NCBI GenBank assembly: GCA_963678565.1
Contig: OY782875.1
Span: forward strand, 1,860,001 to 1,924,000
DNA length: 64,000 bases
Reading direction: 5' to 3'
Origin: SKHV01 sp963678565
GTDB taxonomy: Bacteria; Bacteroidota; Bacteroidia; Bacteroidales; Prolixibacteraceae
The notes below the pieces were generated by a model. The model did no database searches and was not told the origin of the DNA. It saw only the letters and a list, made by a program, of their open reading frames with translations. Position 1 is the stretch's first letter, and every line of letters begins with the position of its first letter. This document shows, one piece after another, positions 9,267 through 18,568 of this stretch. The translations under genes were made by a program, and so were the position numbers.

Positions 9267-10535
9267 TTAGTTGTCTGTTCTCAATGCATCAATCGGTTTA
9301 ATGCGGATGGCTTTTCGAGCCGGAATGTAACCGGCAATTGCACCGGTTACTATTAATATTATTAGGCAGGTAATGGCAACACCCAGGTCGATACCCATGT
9401 CTTTTATAAATACATTTCCTCCACCTTCAGCGGCTTTCATCAGTAATGTGTTTACACCTTCAAGTATCAATACACCTGAGGCCAAACCTAAATAACCTGC
9501 AATGGAAGTAAGAAATACACTTTCGGAAATGATTTGGCTAATGATTACCCGAGGTGTTGCCCCAATGGCGCGCATGATGCCAATTTCTTGGGTGCGTTCT
9601 TTTACAATCACCAGCATGATGTTACTCACGCCAATTACCCCTGCAAGCAAGGTTCCGATTCCAACAATCCAAGTTAGAATTCTGATACCGCCAAACAGTT
9701 TCATAAACTGCATAAATTGCTTTTCAACGTTGATGTGCCCAATGGCTTGAACATCATCGGGTGCAATGTGATGGCGCTGTTTAATAATGGAAATTACCTT
9801 GTCTTCAACCGTGCTAGCACTTAGGCCTTTTACAGTTGTGAAGCCCATCACGTGAACATCGTTTCCGTAGTTGTAAGCTACTTGCATGGTGGTGAATGGT
9901 AGGAAAATACTCTCTTCGGTTCGTCCGTTCATGTTAATGTTTGAGACCGGATGAATGACACCAATTACCTGGTAATAAACTCCACCAATTCTTAAATATT
10001 CACCAATGGGTTCTTCATCTTTGGCAAACATTTCTTCCACTACTTTTTCGCCAATCACACAAACTTTTCGTCGATCCATTATGTCGATGTCGTTTATGAA
10101 ACGTCCCTTTGGAAATTCAGCTGGGTCAATTTCAAGCCAGCTAGGGTAGTCGCCTTTTATATTGAATGATCCTGTTCGTTCGCCACGAACAGTGTTGTTT
10201 CCGGTAAGCCACGATCCGAATAAACGAGGCGAAACAATAGCAACTTCTTTTACATGGTTACGAATGTATTCCACATCCTGATTGTCGAAATCCCATCGGC
10301 GGCCTCTTCTAAATCCTTCATAAGGTTTTCCGGTAGGTTGTGTCCACATGAAGAACGAATTAGTTGCAACTTTACCAACACCTTCGGTAATCCCAACTTC
10401 TAATCCTCTGCCGGCACCTGCCATTACCACCAACATGAATATTCCCCAGAATACACCAAAGGCAGTAAGGAAAGTACGCAGCTTATTCTTCTTAAGTGCG
10501 GATATTATTTCGTTAAATCTATCTAAATCAAACAT
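9267..10535 (-). CDS. MacB-type ABC transporter permease (second copy)
   Basis: 422 residues. TM1 (about 21-43) is followed by a large periplasmic MacB_PCD domain and then three TM segments, with the FtsX-family VKERTQEIGIMRAIGATPRVI coupling region after TM2. The C-terminus GYIPARKAIRIKPIDALR is typical of the family. It resembles the preceding permease (10546-11811), so the pump is probably a heterodimer. It has no ATPase domain of its own; the ATPase is the first gene of the operon. Confidence 0.92.
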   Translation of the reverse strand: MFDLDRFNEIISALKKNKLRTFLTAFGVFWGIFMLVVMAGAGRGLEVGITEGVGKVATNSFFMWTQPTGKPYEGFRRGRRWDFDNQDVEYIRNHVKEVAIVSPRLFGSWLTGNNTVRGERTGSFNIKGDYPSWLEIDPAEFPKGRFINDIDIMDRRKVCVIGEKVVEEMFAKDEEPIGEYLRIGGVYYQVIGVIHPVSNINMNGRTEESIFLPFTTMQVAYNYGNDVHVMGFTTVKGLSASTVEDKVISIIKQRHHIAPDDVQAIGHINVEKQFMQFMKLFGGIRILTWIVGIGTLLAGVIGVSNIMLVIVKERTQEIGIMRAIGATPRVIISQIISESVFLTSIAGYLGLASGVLILEGVNTLLMKAAEGGGNVFIKDMGIDLGVAITCLIILIVTGAIAGYIPARKAIRIKPIDALRTDN

Positions 10536-10545
10536 AGTGCTAGTT

Positions 10546-11811
10546 TTATTCGTCGCGAAGTGCTACAATAGGTTTAATAGATGCTGCACGTTTTGCAGGA
10601 ATATAGCCTGCCAGTGCGCCTGCACTCACTAGGAGAATTAGGGAGCTGATGGCAATGTTTAAATCAACTGTTGGATTCATGAACATACGCATTTGCCCGC
10701 GATCGCCATTGTTGGCTGCAGCAGTGGCTGTTTTTTCCATGAAAAAGTTGATGATTTCCATAAGCGATATTCCGAAAAACATTCCAACATATCCTGCTAG
10801 CAGCGTAATGAATACCGATTCAAGAAGAATTAAGCCAACAATTGAGCGTGGAGTTGCACCCAGAGCTTTTCGAATTCCAATTTCTTTGGTGCGTTCTTTC
10901 ACTACGATCAGCATAATGTTACTTACACCTACAATTCCGGCAATGAGGGTTCCTATTCCGATTAGCCAAATAAACATGTTAATGGCTTTGAAAATATTCA
11001 TGGTTTCTACATAGTCTTCCAACGAATTGTAGATCCCAATTGCACGTGGGTCGTCCACATCGAAGCGATGATTTTTCGCGAGTAATTCTCTAATTTGCTG
11101 TTCAACTTTCAAACTTTCGTCTTTCGAAATATCTTCGGTGGTTATTGCAAAGTTATGTACGCGAGTTCCAATGTTGAAAAGCAAATGTGCCGTAGAAATT
11201 GGAATGAGCCCTTGACGTGATCCTTCGCGAGGATCTTTTTCGTCGTAAACACCAATAACCCTGTAAAGTACGCCATCGATGTTGAGGAAGTCACCAACCG
11301 GATCAACGGTCTTAAAGAGTGCCTCTTTTATGTCGTTGCCAATTACCACTACTTTGCGTTTGTATTTAATGTCGATATCGTTGATAAAACGACCTTCAAC
11401 AATTTCTAACTTTTCTATGTATTGATAATCGGGATGGCAAGCTTGGGTTGTGTAGCCTCCGTATTCGTTGTTGTACGAGTAGGTACGTGAATTGCTGAAA
11501 TAACGAGCCGATACTAAATCTATATGCTCAATTTTTTTGATATCCTCGTAGTCTTTTAAATCGAAATAGATTCTTCTTCCGGGTTTTAGTCCTTGATATG
11601 GAACACTGGTTTCGCGACTCCAAATCCACATGGCATTCATCGCGTTTCCTTCGAAGTTCGAACCTACACCATTGCTCAATCCGTTACCTGCTCCCAACAA
11701 TATCATTAGCATGAAGATTCCCCATGCAATTGCAAAGCCTGTCAAAAAGGTTCGTAATTTATTCTTTTTGATGGTGCTAAATATTTCTTGCCATTTGTCG
11801 AGATCGAACAT
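10546..11811 (-). CDS. MacB-type ABC transporter permease (first copy)
   Basis: 421 residues with the same plan as its neighbour: N-terminal LRTFLTGFAIAWGIFMLMILLGAG helix, periplasmic MacB_PCD domain, then VKERTKEIGIRKALGATPRSI and a C-terminal GYIPAKRAASIKPIVALR. Only 2 bp separate it from the ATPase stop and 10 bp from the second permease, pointing to translational coupling. The substrate (antibiotic, peptide or lipid) cannot be inferred. Confidence 0.92.
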   Translation of the reverse strand: MFDLDKWQEIFSTIKKNKLRTFLTGFAIAWGIFMLMILLGAGNGLSNGVGSNFEGNAMNAMWIWSRETSVPYQGLKPGRRIYFDLKDYEDIKKIEHIDLVSARYFSNSRTYSYNNEYGGYTTQACHPDYQYIEKLEIVEGRFINDIDIKYKRKVVVIGNDIKEALFKTVDPVGDFLNIDGVLYRVIGVYDEKDPREGSRQGLIPISTAHLLFNIGTRVHNFAITTEDISKDESLKVEQQIRELLAKNHRFDVDDPRAIGIYNSLEDYVETMNIFKAINMFIWLIGIGTLIAGIVGVSNIMLIVVKERTKEIGIRKALGATPRSIVGLILLESVFITLLAGYVGMFFGISLMEIINFFMEKTATAAANNGDRGQMRMFMNPTVDLNIAISSLILLVSAGALAGYIPAKRAASIKPIVALRDE

Positions 11812-11813
11812 AC

Positions 11814-12539
11814 TTATGCATTTTCTGGTTTAGCACTCAAATTCATTTTGAAATCTTCAAGTTCGCCGTTACGGATTATTTTATCTATTCTACCATCTTT
11901 TAGGTGAATGATTTTGTCGGTCATGGCAGCAATGTCGTGTTCGTGGGTAACGATTATAACTGTGATTCCTGCTTTGTTTACCTGTTTCAGAATCTCCATT
12001 ACTTCATACGAAGTTGTTGTGTCGAGTGCTCCGGTAGGTTCATCGGCCAAAATAATTTTAGGCTTCGAAATTAAGGCACGCGCAATGGCAACACGCTGTT
12101 TTTGTCCACCCGAAAGTTCGTTAGGCATGTGTGTAGCCCATGGTTCAAGTCCTAAGTTTTTAAGGTATTCAATGGCTAGGGAGTTCCGTTTCTTTCGTTT
12201 TACTTTTTGATAATAAAGTGGGAGTGCAACATTTTCCATTGCATTTTTGAAGGAGATCAGGTTGAACGATTGGAAGATGAAACCGAGCGTTTCATTTCGA
12301 TAAATCGCTGCTTTCTTTTCACTCATGTTCTGAATTAGGGTATGATTCAGATGATACGCTCCTTCATCGTAGTTGTCGAGAATGCCCAGAATATTTAGCA
12401 GGGTTGATTTGCCCGATCCGGATGATCCCATAATCGAAACAAATTCTCCTTGCTGAATTTCCAGACTGATTCCCTTTAAAACATGCAGTGAAGTTGATCC
12501 CGTGTGATAAGATTTGTGAATGTTTTCTAGTTTAATCAT
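11814..12539 (-). CDS. ABC transporter ATPase (MacB/LolD type)
   Basis: 241 residues from the ATG at 12539 (MIKLENI); an upstream in-frame TTG at 12560 is a poorer start. Walker A is GSSGSGKST, the signature is LSGGQKQRVAIARAL, Walker B is IILADEPTGALD, and the H-loop is VTHEHD. It energises the two permeases encoded directly downstream. As first gene of the efflux operon it shares its upstream region (12540-12802) with the divergent arsR gene. Confidence 0.95.
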   Translation of the reverse strand: MIKLENIHKSYHTGSTSLHVLKGISLEIQQGEFVSIMGSSGSGKSTLLNILGILDNYDEGAYHLNHTLIQNMSEKKAAIYRNETLGFIFQSFNLISFKNAMENVALPLYYQKVKRKKRNSLAIEYLKNLGLEPWATHMPNELSGGQKQRVAIARALISKPKIILADEPTGALDTTTSYEVMEILKQVNKAGITVIIVTHEHDIAAMTDKIIHLKDGRIDKIIRNGELEDFKMNLSAKPENA

Positions 12540-12739
12540 GGCTTCTAAATTGTAATACAAAACACGGTTATATATTATGAATATTCTTCTTTTTATAGAT
12601 AAGTAAACCGATTTTATCGATTAAGCAGCTGAATTTCGATTGTTCGTGTTTATTACAATTGGTATGCCACTTTTTGAATGCGTTACAATGTTTAATGACA
12701 AATTTTAAATTAAGCGAATATAAAATATTTATTAATATT

Positions 12740-12786
12740 GACGTATTTATACGGCAAGTGTTGTTTTGTGACGTATATTTACGGCA
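12740..12786. promoter_or_regulatory. Two ArsR-operator-like palindromes before arsR
   Basis: Two copies of a 17-bp element beginning GACGTAT start at 12740 and 12770, exactly 30 bp apart. The first contains CGTAT-TT-ATACG (a perfect inverted repeat) and the second CGTA-TATT-TACG. The second ends 16 bp before the arsR ATG, where an ArsR repressor would block transcription. Their identity as ArsR sites is inference from position and symmetry. Confidence 0.55.
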
Positions 12787-12802
12787 GATTAAATTGTAAT
12801 CA

Positions 12803-13135
12803 ATGGTACAAGCAAAAAGTGAATTGTTTGAAAAGGAACTAATTGAGCAAGCAGCGTTTTTTAAGGCACTTGCACATCCTGCTCGACTAAAAGTATTGGA
12901 AATTCTTGTTGATTCTTCGAATTGTATTACGGCAGACATTTCAGAGGAGCTTCCTCTTGGGAGAACTACTGTTAATCAGCATTTGAACGAGTTAAAAACG
13001 ATGGGGTTAATAAAAGGACACATCGAAGGAAAAACAATGAAATATTGTATCGATCCAGTTAAAATTGAGCGATTGAAAAAAATGATCGGACAATTTTCGT
13101 CGAAATTAAATGTCAATAATTATCAATGTAAATAA
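12803..13135 (+). CDS. arsR: ArsR-family metalloregulator
   Basis: 110 residues. The winged-helix core is visible: FFKALAHPARLKVLEILVD (helices 1-2), then RTTVNQHLNELKTMGLI (recognition helix) and a beta-wing GHIEGKTMKYCID. The classic ELCVCDL metal motif is absent; only Cys at the SNCITAD turn and in KYCID are visible, so arsenite sensing would use another geometry. It heads the plus-strand arsR-arsC-acr3 operon and probably represses itself through the palindromes just upstream. Confidence 0.9.
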   Translation: MVQAKSELFEKELIEQAAFFKALAHPARLKVLEILVDSSNCITADISEELPLGRTTVNQHLNELKTMGLIKGHIEGKTMKYCIDPVKIERLKKMIGQFSSKLNVNNYQCK

Positions 13136-13143
13136 ATAGGAAG

Positions 13144-13569
13144 ATGAAAGTATTAATCTTATGTACAGGAAACAGCTGTCGCAGCCAAATGGCGCACGGT
13201 TTTCTAAAATCGTTCGATGATCGTATCGAAGTATTTTCTGCCGGAACGAAAGCTTCGGGAAAATTGAATGCAAAGGCTGTGAAAGCAATGGGCGAAATTG
13301 GTATCGACATAAGCACACATACTTCTGATGAGGTTGAAAAGTATTTAAACGATACCTGGGATTATGTAATTACTGTTTGTGGCGGTGCTAACGAATCGTG
13401 CCCTGCGTTTATTGGTAACGTGAAAACTCGCTTGCACATTGGTTTTGACGATCCTTCGCACGCGGTAGGTACCGATGAGTTCATTTGGAGTGAATTTGAG
13501 CGCGTTCGCGATGAGATTAAAGACGGTTTCTACAAATTTTACCAAGAAGAAATTCTTCCTCAGTTATAA
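13144..13569 (+). CDS. arsC: Arsenate reductase, LMW-phosphatase type
   Basis: 141 residues. The CX5R P-loop (Cys7 to Arg13 in CTGNSCRS) reduces arsenate, and Cys79 and Cys86 (VCGGANESC) are placed as the redox relay pair of the thioredoxin-linked family. The downstream arsenite exporter gene fits the role. It starts 8 bp after arsR. Family-level confidence is high; the phosphatase alternative is made unlikely by the relay cysteines and by context. Confidence 0.94.
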   Translation: MKVLILCTGNSCRSQMAHGFLKSFDDRIEVFSAGTKASGKLNAKAVKAMGEIGIDISTHTSDEVEKYLNDTWDYVITVCGGANESCPAFIGNVKTRLHIGFDDPSHAVGTDEFIWSEFERVRDEIKDGFYKFYQEEILPQL

Positions 13570-13571
13570 TT

Positions 13572-14588
13572 ATGAAGATTGGTTTTTTTGAAAAATACCT
13601 CACAATTTGGGTCGCCATTTGCATTGTAATTGGTGTTGTATTAGGTCATTTTTTTGGCGATTCGATTGCGGTAATTAGTAGAATGGAAATTTATAAGGTA
13701 AATATTCCTATTGCGATTCTTATTTGGTTTATGATTTACCCCATGATGTTGCAAGTAGATTTTTCCAGTATTAAAAATGTAGGAAAACGCCCCAAAGGAG
13801 TTATTTTAACTCTGGTAATAAATTGGTTAATCAAACCTTTTACCATGGCATTTTTTGCTTGGCTGTTCTTTACCAAAATTTATGCGGCATTTCTCGAACC
13901 TGAAATGGCCGGAGAGTACATTGCCGGAGCCATATTGTTAGGTGCTGCGCCATGCACTGCCATGGTATTTGTGTGGAGTTATCTTACTAAAGGTGATGCG
14001 AACTATACTTTGGTGCAAGTTGCATTAAACGACCTCATTATTTTGGTTGCTTTTGTGCCAATTGTTGGTTTGTTGTTGGGTATTACCGACATTGCAATTC
14101 CTTACGATACTTTGGCTGCCAGCATTGTGGTGTTTGTGGTTGTTCCGTTATTGGCGGGCTACTTAACCCATAAACGTTTAATGAAAAAACGAGGTGCTGA
14201 ATGGTACAACAGTACTTTCTTACCCAAGTTTAAACCGGTTTCAATCATTGCACTTTTGAGTACCTTGATTTTGCTTTTTGCATTTCAGGGAAAGATTATT
14301 CTTGCAAAGCCTTTAATGATTGTACTGGTAGCAATTCCGTTGATTATTCAAACTTATGTAATATTTTTTGCCACTTGGTTTGTTGGTAAAAAGCTTAAGC
14401 TACCTCACAGTATAGCTTGCCCGGCTTCTATGATTGGAGCTAGTAATTTCTTTGAGCTTGCAGTAGCAGTCGCCATTGCCTTGTTCGGATTAAGTTCTCC
14501 GGCTGCAATGGTAACGGTTGTAGGTGTTTTGGTTGAGGTGCCTGTAATGCTTTCCCTAGTAAAATTAGTCAATAAATGGAAATATTAA
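13572..14588 (+). CDS. acr3: Arsenite efflux carrier, ACR3 family
   Basis: 338 residues with about ten transmembrane helices. The conserved AAPCTAMVFVWSYLTKGD segment carries the Cys that ACR3 carriers need, and PASMIGASNFFELAVAVAI is the second signature. It exports the arsenite made by the adjacent arsC product across the inner membrane. The start is 2 bp after the arsC stop, so translation is coupled. A strong terminator follows. Confidence 0.95.
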   Translation: MKIGFFEKYLTIWVAICIVIGVVLGHFFGDSIAVISRMEIYKVNIPIAILIWFMIYPMMLQVDFSSIKNVGKRPKGVILTLVINWLIKPFTMAFFAWLFFTKIYAAFLEPEMAGEYIAGAILLGAAPCTAMVFVWSYLTKGDANYTLVQVALNDLIILVAFVPIVGLLLGITDIAIPYDTLAASIVVFVVVPLLAGYLTHKRLMKKRGAEWYNSTFLPKFKPVSIIALLSTLILLFAFQGKIILAKPLMIVLVAIPLIIQTYVIFFATWFVGKKLKLPHSIACPASMIGASNFFELAVAVAIALFGLSSPAAMVTVVGVLVEVPVMLSLVKLVNKWKY

Positions 14589-14612
14589 TTAAAGAATTGT
14601 AAGTTCATTAAG

Positions 14613-14636
14613 AGGCGCTGAAAGGCGCCTTTTTGT
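14613..14636 (+). terminator. Intrinsic terminator of the ars operon
   Basis: A perfect 6-bp stem, AGGCGC and GCGCCT, with a 6-nt loop is followed by TTTTTG, 24 bp after the acr3 stop. Confidence 0.88.
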
Positions 14637-14776
14637 TATTGTGATAATATCTAGATGGTTTCATGTTTTTATTTTATTCAGTCTTAATTGTTTTAATTTT
14701 TTGTCTACTTTTTGTCCATATATTTAGCATTAGACTCTAGACTTATTTTCTATATTAGCAATGTAAATAGACTGTT

Positions 14777-14968
14777 ATGAAAAGGTTAAGTAAAGTCTCG
14801 TTAGGGGTAGCGAGCACGGGGTTCATTCTTTACATTTATTCACTATTACAAAGTACAACTACTAAACAGATGGATATGCAGTTATTGTTACTGGGTACTA
14901 CATTGTTTGTTGTTGGAGCATTGTTATTCGTATATAATTTTTTACGCGTAGCTAAAGGCACCAAATAA
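14777..14968 (+). CDS. Small membrane protein, unknown function
   Basis: 63 residues, two hydrophobic helices (about 10-25 and 36-56) with basic ends. No family is recognised. The ATG lies about 140 bp after the ars terminator and the gene stands alone before mscS. Composition and the two clean helices support a real gene, but short membrane reading frames can arise by chance. Confidence 0.5.
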   Translation: MKRLSKVSLGVASTGFILYIYSLLQSTTTKQMDMQLLLLGTTLFVVGALLFVYNFLRVAKGTK

Positions 14969-15134
14969 ATCTACTTTGTCATAAGTATTAAATAAGAAGA
15001 AAGTTGGGCTTTCCATGGAATGTTAGTATTTCAAACTTGTGTTTGATTCAAATTTTATATCTTTCAGTTTTATAAGGAATTAGTTATTCATTAGCAAGAA
15101 TACCTTAAATTGAATCGATATAATTGAGTTGGCA

Positions 15135-15983
15135 ATGGGGCAGATTTCTAATTTTCTTGAATACGAGATTTTTAATGTTGGAAAATACTCTTTCACTGTG
15201 AGTATTGTATTTTCGGTAGCGGTAACTATTGTTATTACGCTATTGATTATATGGCTTATCAAAAAGTTTTTATTTCGAAAAGTAGTTCGAAACAGCTTGG
15301 ACGAGGGCAATCTTTTTTCCGTATTTCAAATTATTAAGTATGTAATCTGGATTCTCTCAATTCTATTAATGCTAGATATTGTTGGGATTAAGCTAAACGT
15401 GCTCTTAGCAGGGTCGGCGGCCTTGTTAGTTGGAGTAGGATTAGGCCTCCAAAATACTTTTAATAACTTTATCTCTGGGCTTATTTTGTTGTTCGAGGGA
15501 ACAATAAAAGTTGGAGATATACTTGAAATCGACGATGAAGTTGTAAAAATTCGTCGCATAGGATTGAGAACTTCCACCGCAATTACACGCGACGATATTG
15601 TTGTGATAATACCAAATGCTCACATTACTTCAAACAAAGTGATTAATTGGAGTCATCAGGATAAAAAAACACGATTTAAGGTAAATGTTGGTGTGGCTTA
15701 CGGAAGCGATGTGGATTTAGTGATACGTATTTTAGTTGAAAGTGCGATGGAGCATCCCGAGATATATGATAAATCCTTAGTTAAAGCTCGGTTTGTTGAT
15801 TTTGGAAACTCCTCACTCGATTTTGAGTTGCTTTTTTTTAGTAATAAAATATTTCGAATTGAAAATGTAAAATCAGATATTCGAAAAATTATCAATCAGA
15901 AATTCATCGAAAACAATATCACCATTCCATTTCCTCAAATGGATTTGCACTTTAAAACTGATGAACGCAATGCGAAAGGCTAA
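15135..15983 (+). CDS. MscS-family mechanosensitive channel
   Basis: 282 residues from the ATG at 15135 (an in-frame TTG lies 6 bp upstream). There are about three TM segments; the third is the Gly/Ala-rich pore helix AGSAALLVGVGLGLQNTFNNFISG, followed by the MscS beta domain (EGTIKVGDILEIDDEVVKIRRIGLR) and the alpha/beta cytoplasmic cage. The protein relieves membrane tension on osmotic down-shock. A second, different MscS paralogue is encoded at 24611-25564. Confidence 0.93.
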   Translation: MGQISNFLEYEIFNVGKYSFTVSIVFSVAVTIVITLLIIWLIKKFLFRKVVRNSLDEGNLFSVFQIIKYVIWILSILLMLDIVGIKLNVLLAGSAALLVGVGLGLQNTFNNFISGLILLFEGTIKVGDILEIDDEVVKIRRIGLRTSTAITRDDIVVIIPNAHITSNKVINWSHQDKKTRFKVNVGVAYGSDVDLVIRILVESAMEHPEIYDKSLVKARFVDFGNSSLDFELLFFSNKIFRIENVKSDIRKIINQKFIENNITIPFPQMDLHFKTDERNAKG

Positions 15984-16001
15984 TTGCTTACTTTCCAAGA
16001 C

Positions 16002-17585
16002 CTAATTTTCAACTAAAGTTAAAACCGAACGGGCTGGAATATTGATGGTGCTTCCCGCCTTAATTTTCTTCTGCACTGCCAAATTGTTTCTTTGTTCATC
16101 GTTGGTGAGATAAGGAATCCATTCTTTTAGTTCATCTCGATCGAATGATAATCCAAATTCTTTTGCTTCTTGGTCATAATTAATTGCTACCACAACCAGC
16201 TTTCCATTGGTGTTTTGGAAGGCCGATAGCATTAAACTTTTGGGTTGTGTTGCAGTGTTGTTTTCTAAGGTGTTTTCTGATTCAAATTGGGCAAGGTCGA
16301 TGCGTTGGGCTCCGGGACGGATAAATCGACTAAAATTACCCAAGGTCCATAATAGCTTCGAATCGGTAAAGTTCCCATCATTATTTGTTCGGTTAGGATC
16401 AACATAGATCAGTCCATCTTTGTAATTGTAGCAACTAATGGCAAGCCACCAATGCCATGCCGAAGCGTTGGCATACACCAAATCGTGATGAATTATTCGG
16501 GCAACATACAAAGCTGTTTTCATTGATAAGTCGCGTCCTCCGCCACCACCAATTTCGTGGTCGTTGCTCATGATACAAACTTCGGTTTGCCAAAATTTAA
16601 TGTTATTGGGCGCCATTGTTTTTTGCATTTGAACACGACTGTGTTTTAGTTCCGATAGCGGTGTCGTAGTCCAGTAACTATGTGCAGCCAACATTTTTTG
16701 AACTCCATAAAGCTTGCCAACATATGAGTTTGTACTGTCGGGATTGAAATACGAAAGATTTTGATATCCACGATCGTAATTGGTTTGGTCATGCTTTTTG
16801 TACATGCAATGGTAATCAGACGATTCGGGTATGAGCACATTCGTTTTGATTTCTCGTTCCTGAAAAGTCTTACTGATTGTTTTTGTGATTTCAGCAATTT
16901 CATATTTAGTGGCTGCAGTTCCTTCTTGTCCATTGCTGCTCCAGTTCCAATGTCCATCGGGTTCGTTAAATGGACTCACATGATTTAATTGTATTCCATC
17001 GTGTGCAGCTAAACCATCAATCACATTTCCTAAAAAATGACTGTATTTGATATAGTTTTCTGATGGTAGATTTATGGTTCCACCACGTCCTTTATTGTTT
17101 GCCAAACCATTAGTCGTAAGATAAACAGGAGGACTATTCACAAATCCTAAAAACTGTTCTACACCAAGGCTCTTCGCCTTTTTCAAAAAAATTCTTTGTC
17201 CCAGTTGTTTGTTTTGATCAAATGTTCCGTTTTTATTTATTAAACATTCTGTTCTTCGCCATCGGTCATCAATTCTATTACTATCCATTCCTTGCGTTGC
17301 ACTTCCTGCACCAATGTTGAATCGCCATAACGACAAGCCAATTCCTAAAGGATTTTCTTGATCATCATTTTCGGTCGAAAATAACCATTCTGCCATTTGA
17401 TTTACTTTCGCCTCGGGCCACTTTCCAACATATTGCACTGTCCATGCATCTGATGCTCCAAAGTTGTCGATGGTTTGGTAGGTTTTATTTGGCGAGATTA
17501 CATATTGATTTATCGATTTTTCCTGAGCACAACTTGCTAAGGCAAACAGTATTAAAAGAAGAAGGGTAAGTTTTATTTTTATCAT
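16002..17585 (-). CDS. Secreted GH30-type glycoside hydrolase lipoprotein
   Basis: 527 residues. The lipobox LASC (Cys19) predicts a lipid-anchored protein. The (beta/alpha)8 domain shows TIDNFGASDAWT near the start, the acid/base Glu208 in FNEPDGHW and the nucleophile candidate Glu335 in FWQTEVC, matching GH30. The C-terminal beta domain ends with PARSVLTL. The sequence resembles the beta-1,6-galactanase-like branch (GH30_5), but that specificity is inference. It is not in a SusCD locus here, so it works alone or in trans. Confidence 0.88.
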   Translation of the reverse strand: MIKIKLTLLLLILFALASCAQEKSINQYVISPNKTYQTIDNFGASDAWTVQYVGKWPEAKVNQMAEWLFSTENDDQENPLGIGLSLWRFNIGAGSATQGMDSNRIDDRWRRTECLINKNGTFDQNKQLGQRIFLKKAKSLGVEQFLGFVNSPPVYLTTNGLANNKGRGGTINLPSENYIKYSHFLGNVIDGLAAHDGIQLNHVSPFNEPDGHWNWSSNGQEGTAATKYEIAEITKTISKTFQEREIKTNVLIPESSDYHCMYKKHDQTNYDRGYQNLSYFNPDSTNSYVGKLYGVQKMLAAHSYWTTTPLSELKHSRVQMQKTMAPNNIKFWQTEVCIMSNDHEIGGGGGRDLSMKTALYVARIIHHDLVYANASAWHWWLAISCYNYKDGLIYVDPNRTNNDGNFTDSKLLWTLGNFSRFIRPGAQRIDLAQFESENTLENNTATQPKSLMLSAFQNTNGKLVVVAINYDQEAKEFGLSFDRDELKEWIPYLTNDEQRNNLAVQKKIKAGSTINIPARSVLTLVEN

Positions 17586-17764
17586 TGATGTTTTTGTTTC
17601 TTTGTTGCCTGATTCTAGATCAGATCAGAAAACCACGAATTTATAATCTTATTATAATATTTCTGTGTATTCTGATTAAAAAGAACTAAAATTTAGGGAG
17701 TAAGATATATTTAAACATCTTTTTCAAAATGCTGTTTATACTTTTTAAATGAATTTAATTTAGA

Positions 17765-18562
17765 ATGCTAAAGTCACAGTTTATAATTAGCAAAATGGAT
17801 TGTCCTTCTGAAGAGGGGATGATTAGAATGAAATTGGAGGCCGTTGAAGGAATTCAAAATTTGGATTTTGATATTCCTAATCGAAAATTGACTGTCGTGC
17901 ACGATGGCAACTTGGAATCGATTGATCAATCTCTTACTGATTTAAAATTAGGAAGCAAACTGGAGATTTCAGAAGAATATCACTCTGAAGTTTTAGTAGA
18001 AAATGATCAGCAACAGCGTAAATTATTGTGGGCAGTTTTAATTATCAACTTTGCCTTTTTTGTGTTGGAAGCCTTTACTGGTTTTATTTCGAAATCGATG
18101 GGCTTGCTTGCTGATGGTTTAGATATGTTGGCCGATTCGTTTGTATATGCCATAAGTTTAATGGCAGTTGGTGCTGCGTTAATAACCAAAAAACGAGTAG
18201 CTCGAATTGCCGGATATTTTCAAATGATACTGGCAATTGTTGGTTTTGCAGAAGTGTTGCGCCGTTTCTTTTTCGTTCAGGAAGTGCCTGATTATCGTTT
18301 GATGATGGTCATTTCGTTGTTGGCTTTGTTAGGGAATACAGCCAGTATGATTTTATTGCAACGAGCAAAAAGCAAGGAGGAAGCACACATGAAAGCCAGT
18401 ATGATTTTTACTTCTAACGATGTAATTATTAACATTGGTGTAATTATAGCTGGTGGATTGGTGTTTTGGCTGAAATCGAAGTATCCCGACTTAATAGTTG
18501 GTTCCATTGTTTTTGTGTTAGTGGTGCAGGGAGCTGTGCGTATTTTAAAACTGGGTAAATAA
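17765..18562 (+). CDS. Cation transporter: CDF-type carrier with N-terminal HMA-like domain
   Basis: 265 residues. The first 70 form an HMA-like fold that keeps only one cysteine (KMDCPSEEGMIRMKL), so it is not a standard CxxC copper site. Then comes a CDF/CzcD-like six-TM domain with LLADGLDMLADSFVYAIS carrying the Asp residues that bind zinc or a similar ion. The long cytoplasmic tail of CzcD is missing. It probably exports a divalent metal from the cytoplasm. A small membrane protein gene begins 6 bp downstream. Confidence 0.85.
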   Translation: MLKSQFIISKMDCPSEEGMIRMKLEAVEGIQNLDFDIPNRKLTVVHDGNLESIDQSLTDLKLGSKLEISEEYHSEVLVENDQQQRKLLWAVLIINFAFFVLEAFTGFISKSMGLLADGLDMLADSFVYAISLMAVGAALITKKRVARIAGYFQMILAIVGFAEVLRRFFFVQEVPDYRLMMVISLLALLGNTASMILLQRAKSKEEAHMKASMIFTSNDVIINIGVIIAGGLVFWLKSKYPDLIVGSIVFVLVVQGAVRILKLGK

Positions 18563-18568
18563 AATTAA

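Noticed and set aside
12568..12939. A 123-codon minus-strand frame over arsR
   Set aside because: It runs antisense to a clear ArsR gene and through its promoter, has no family pattern and an odd Cys/Asn/Ser-rich composition.
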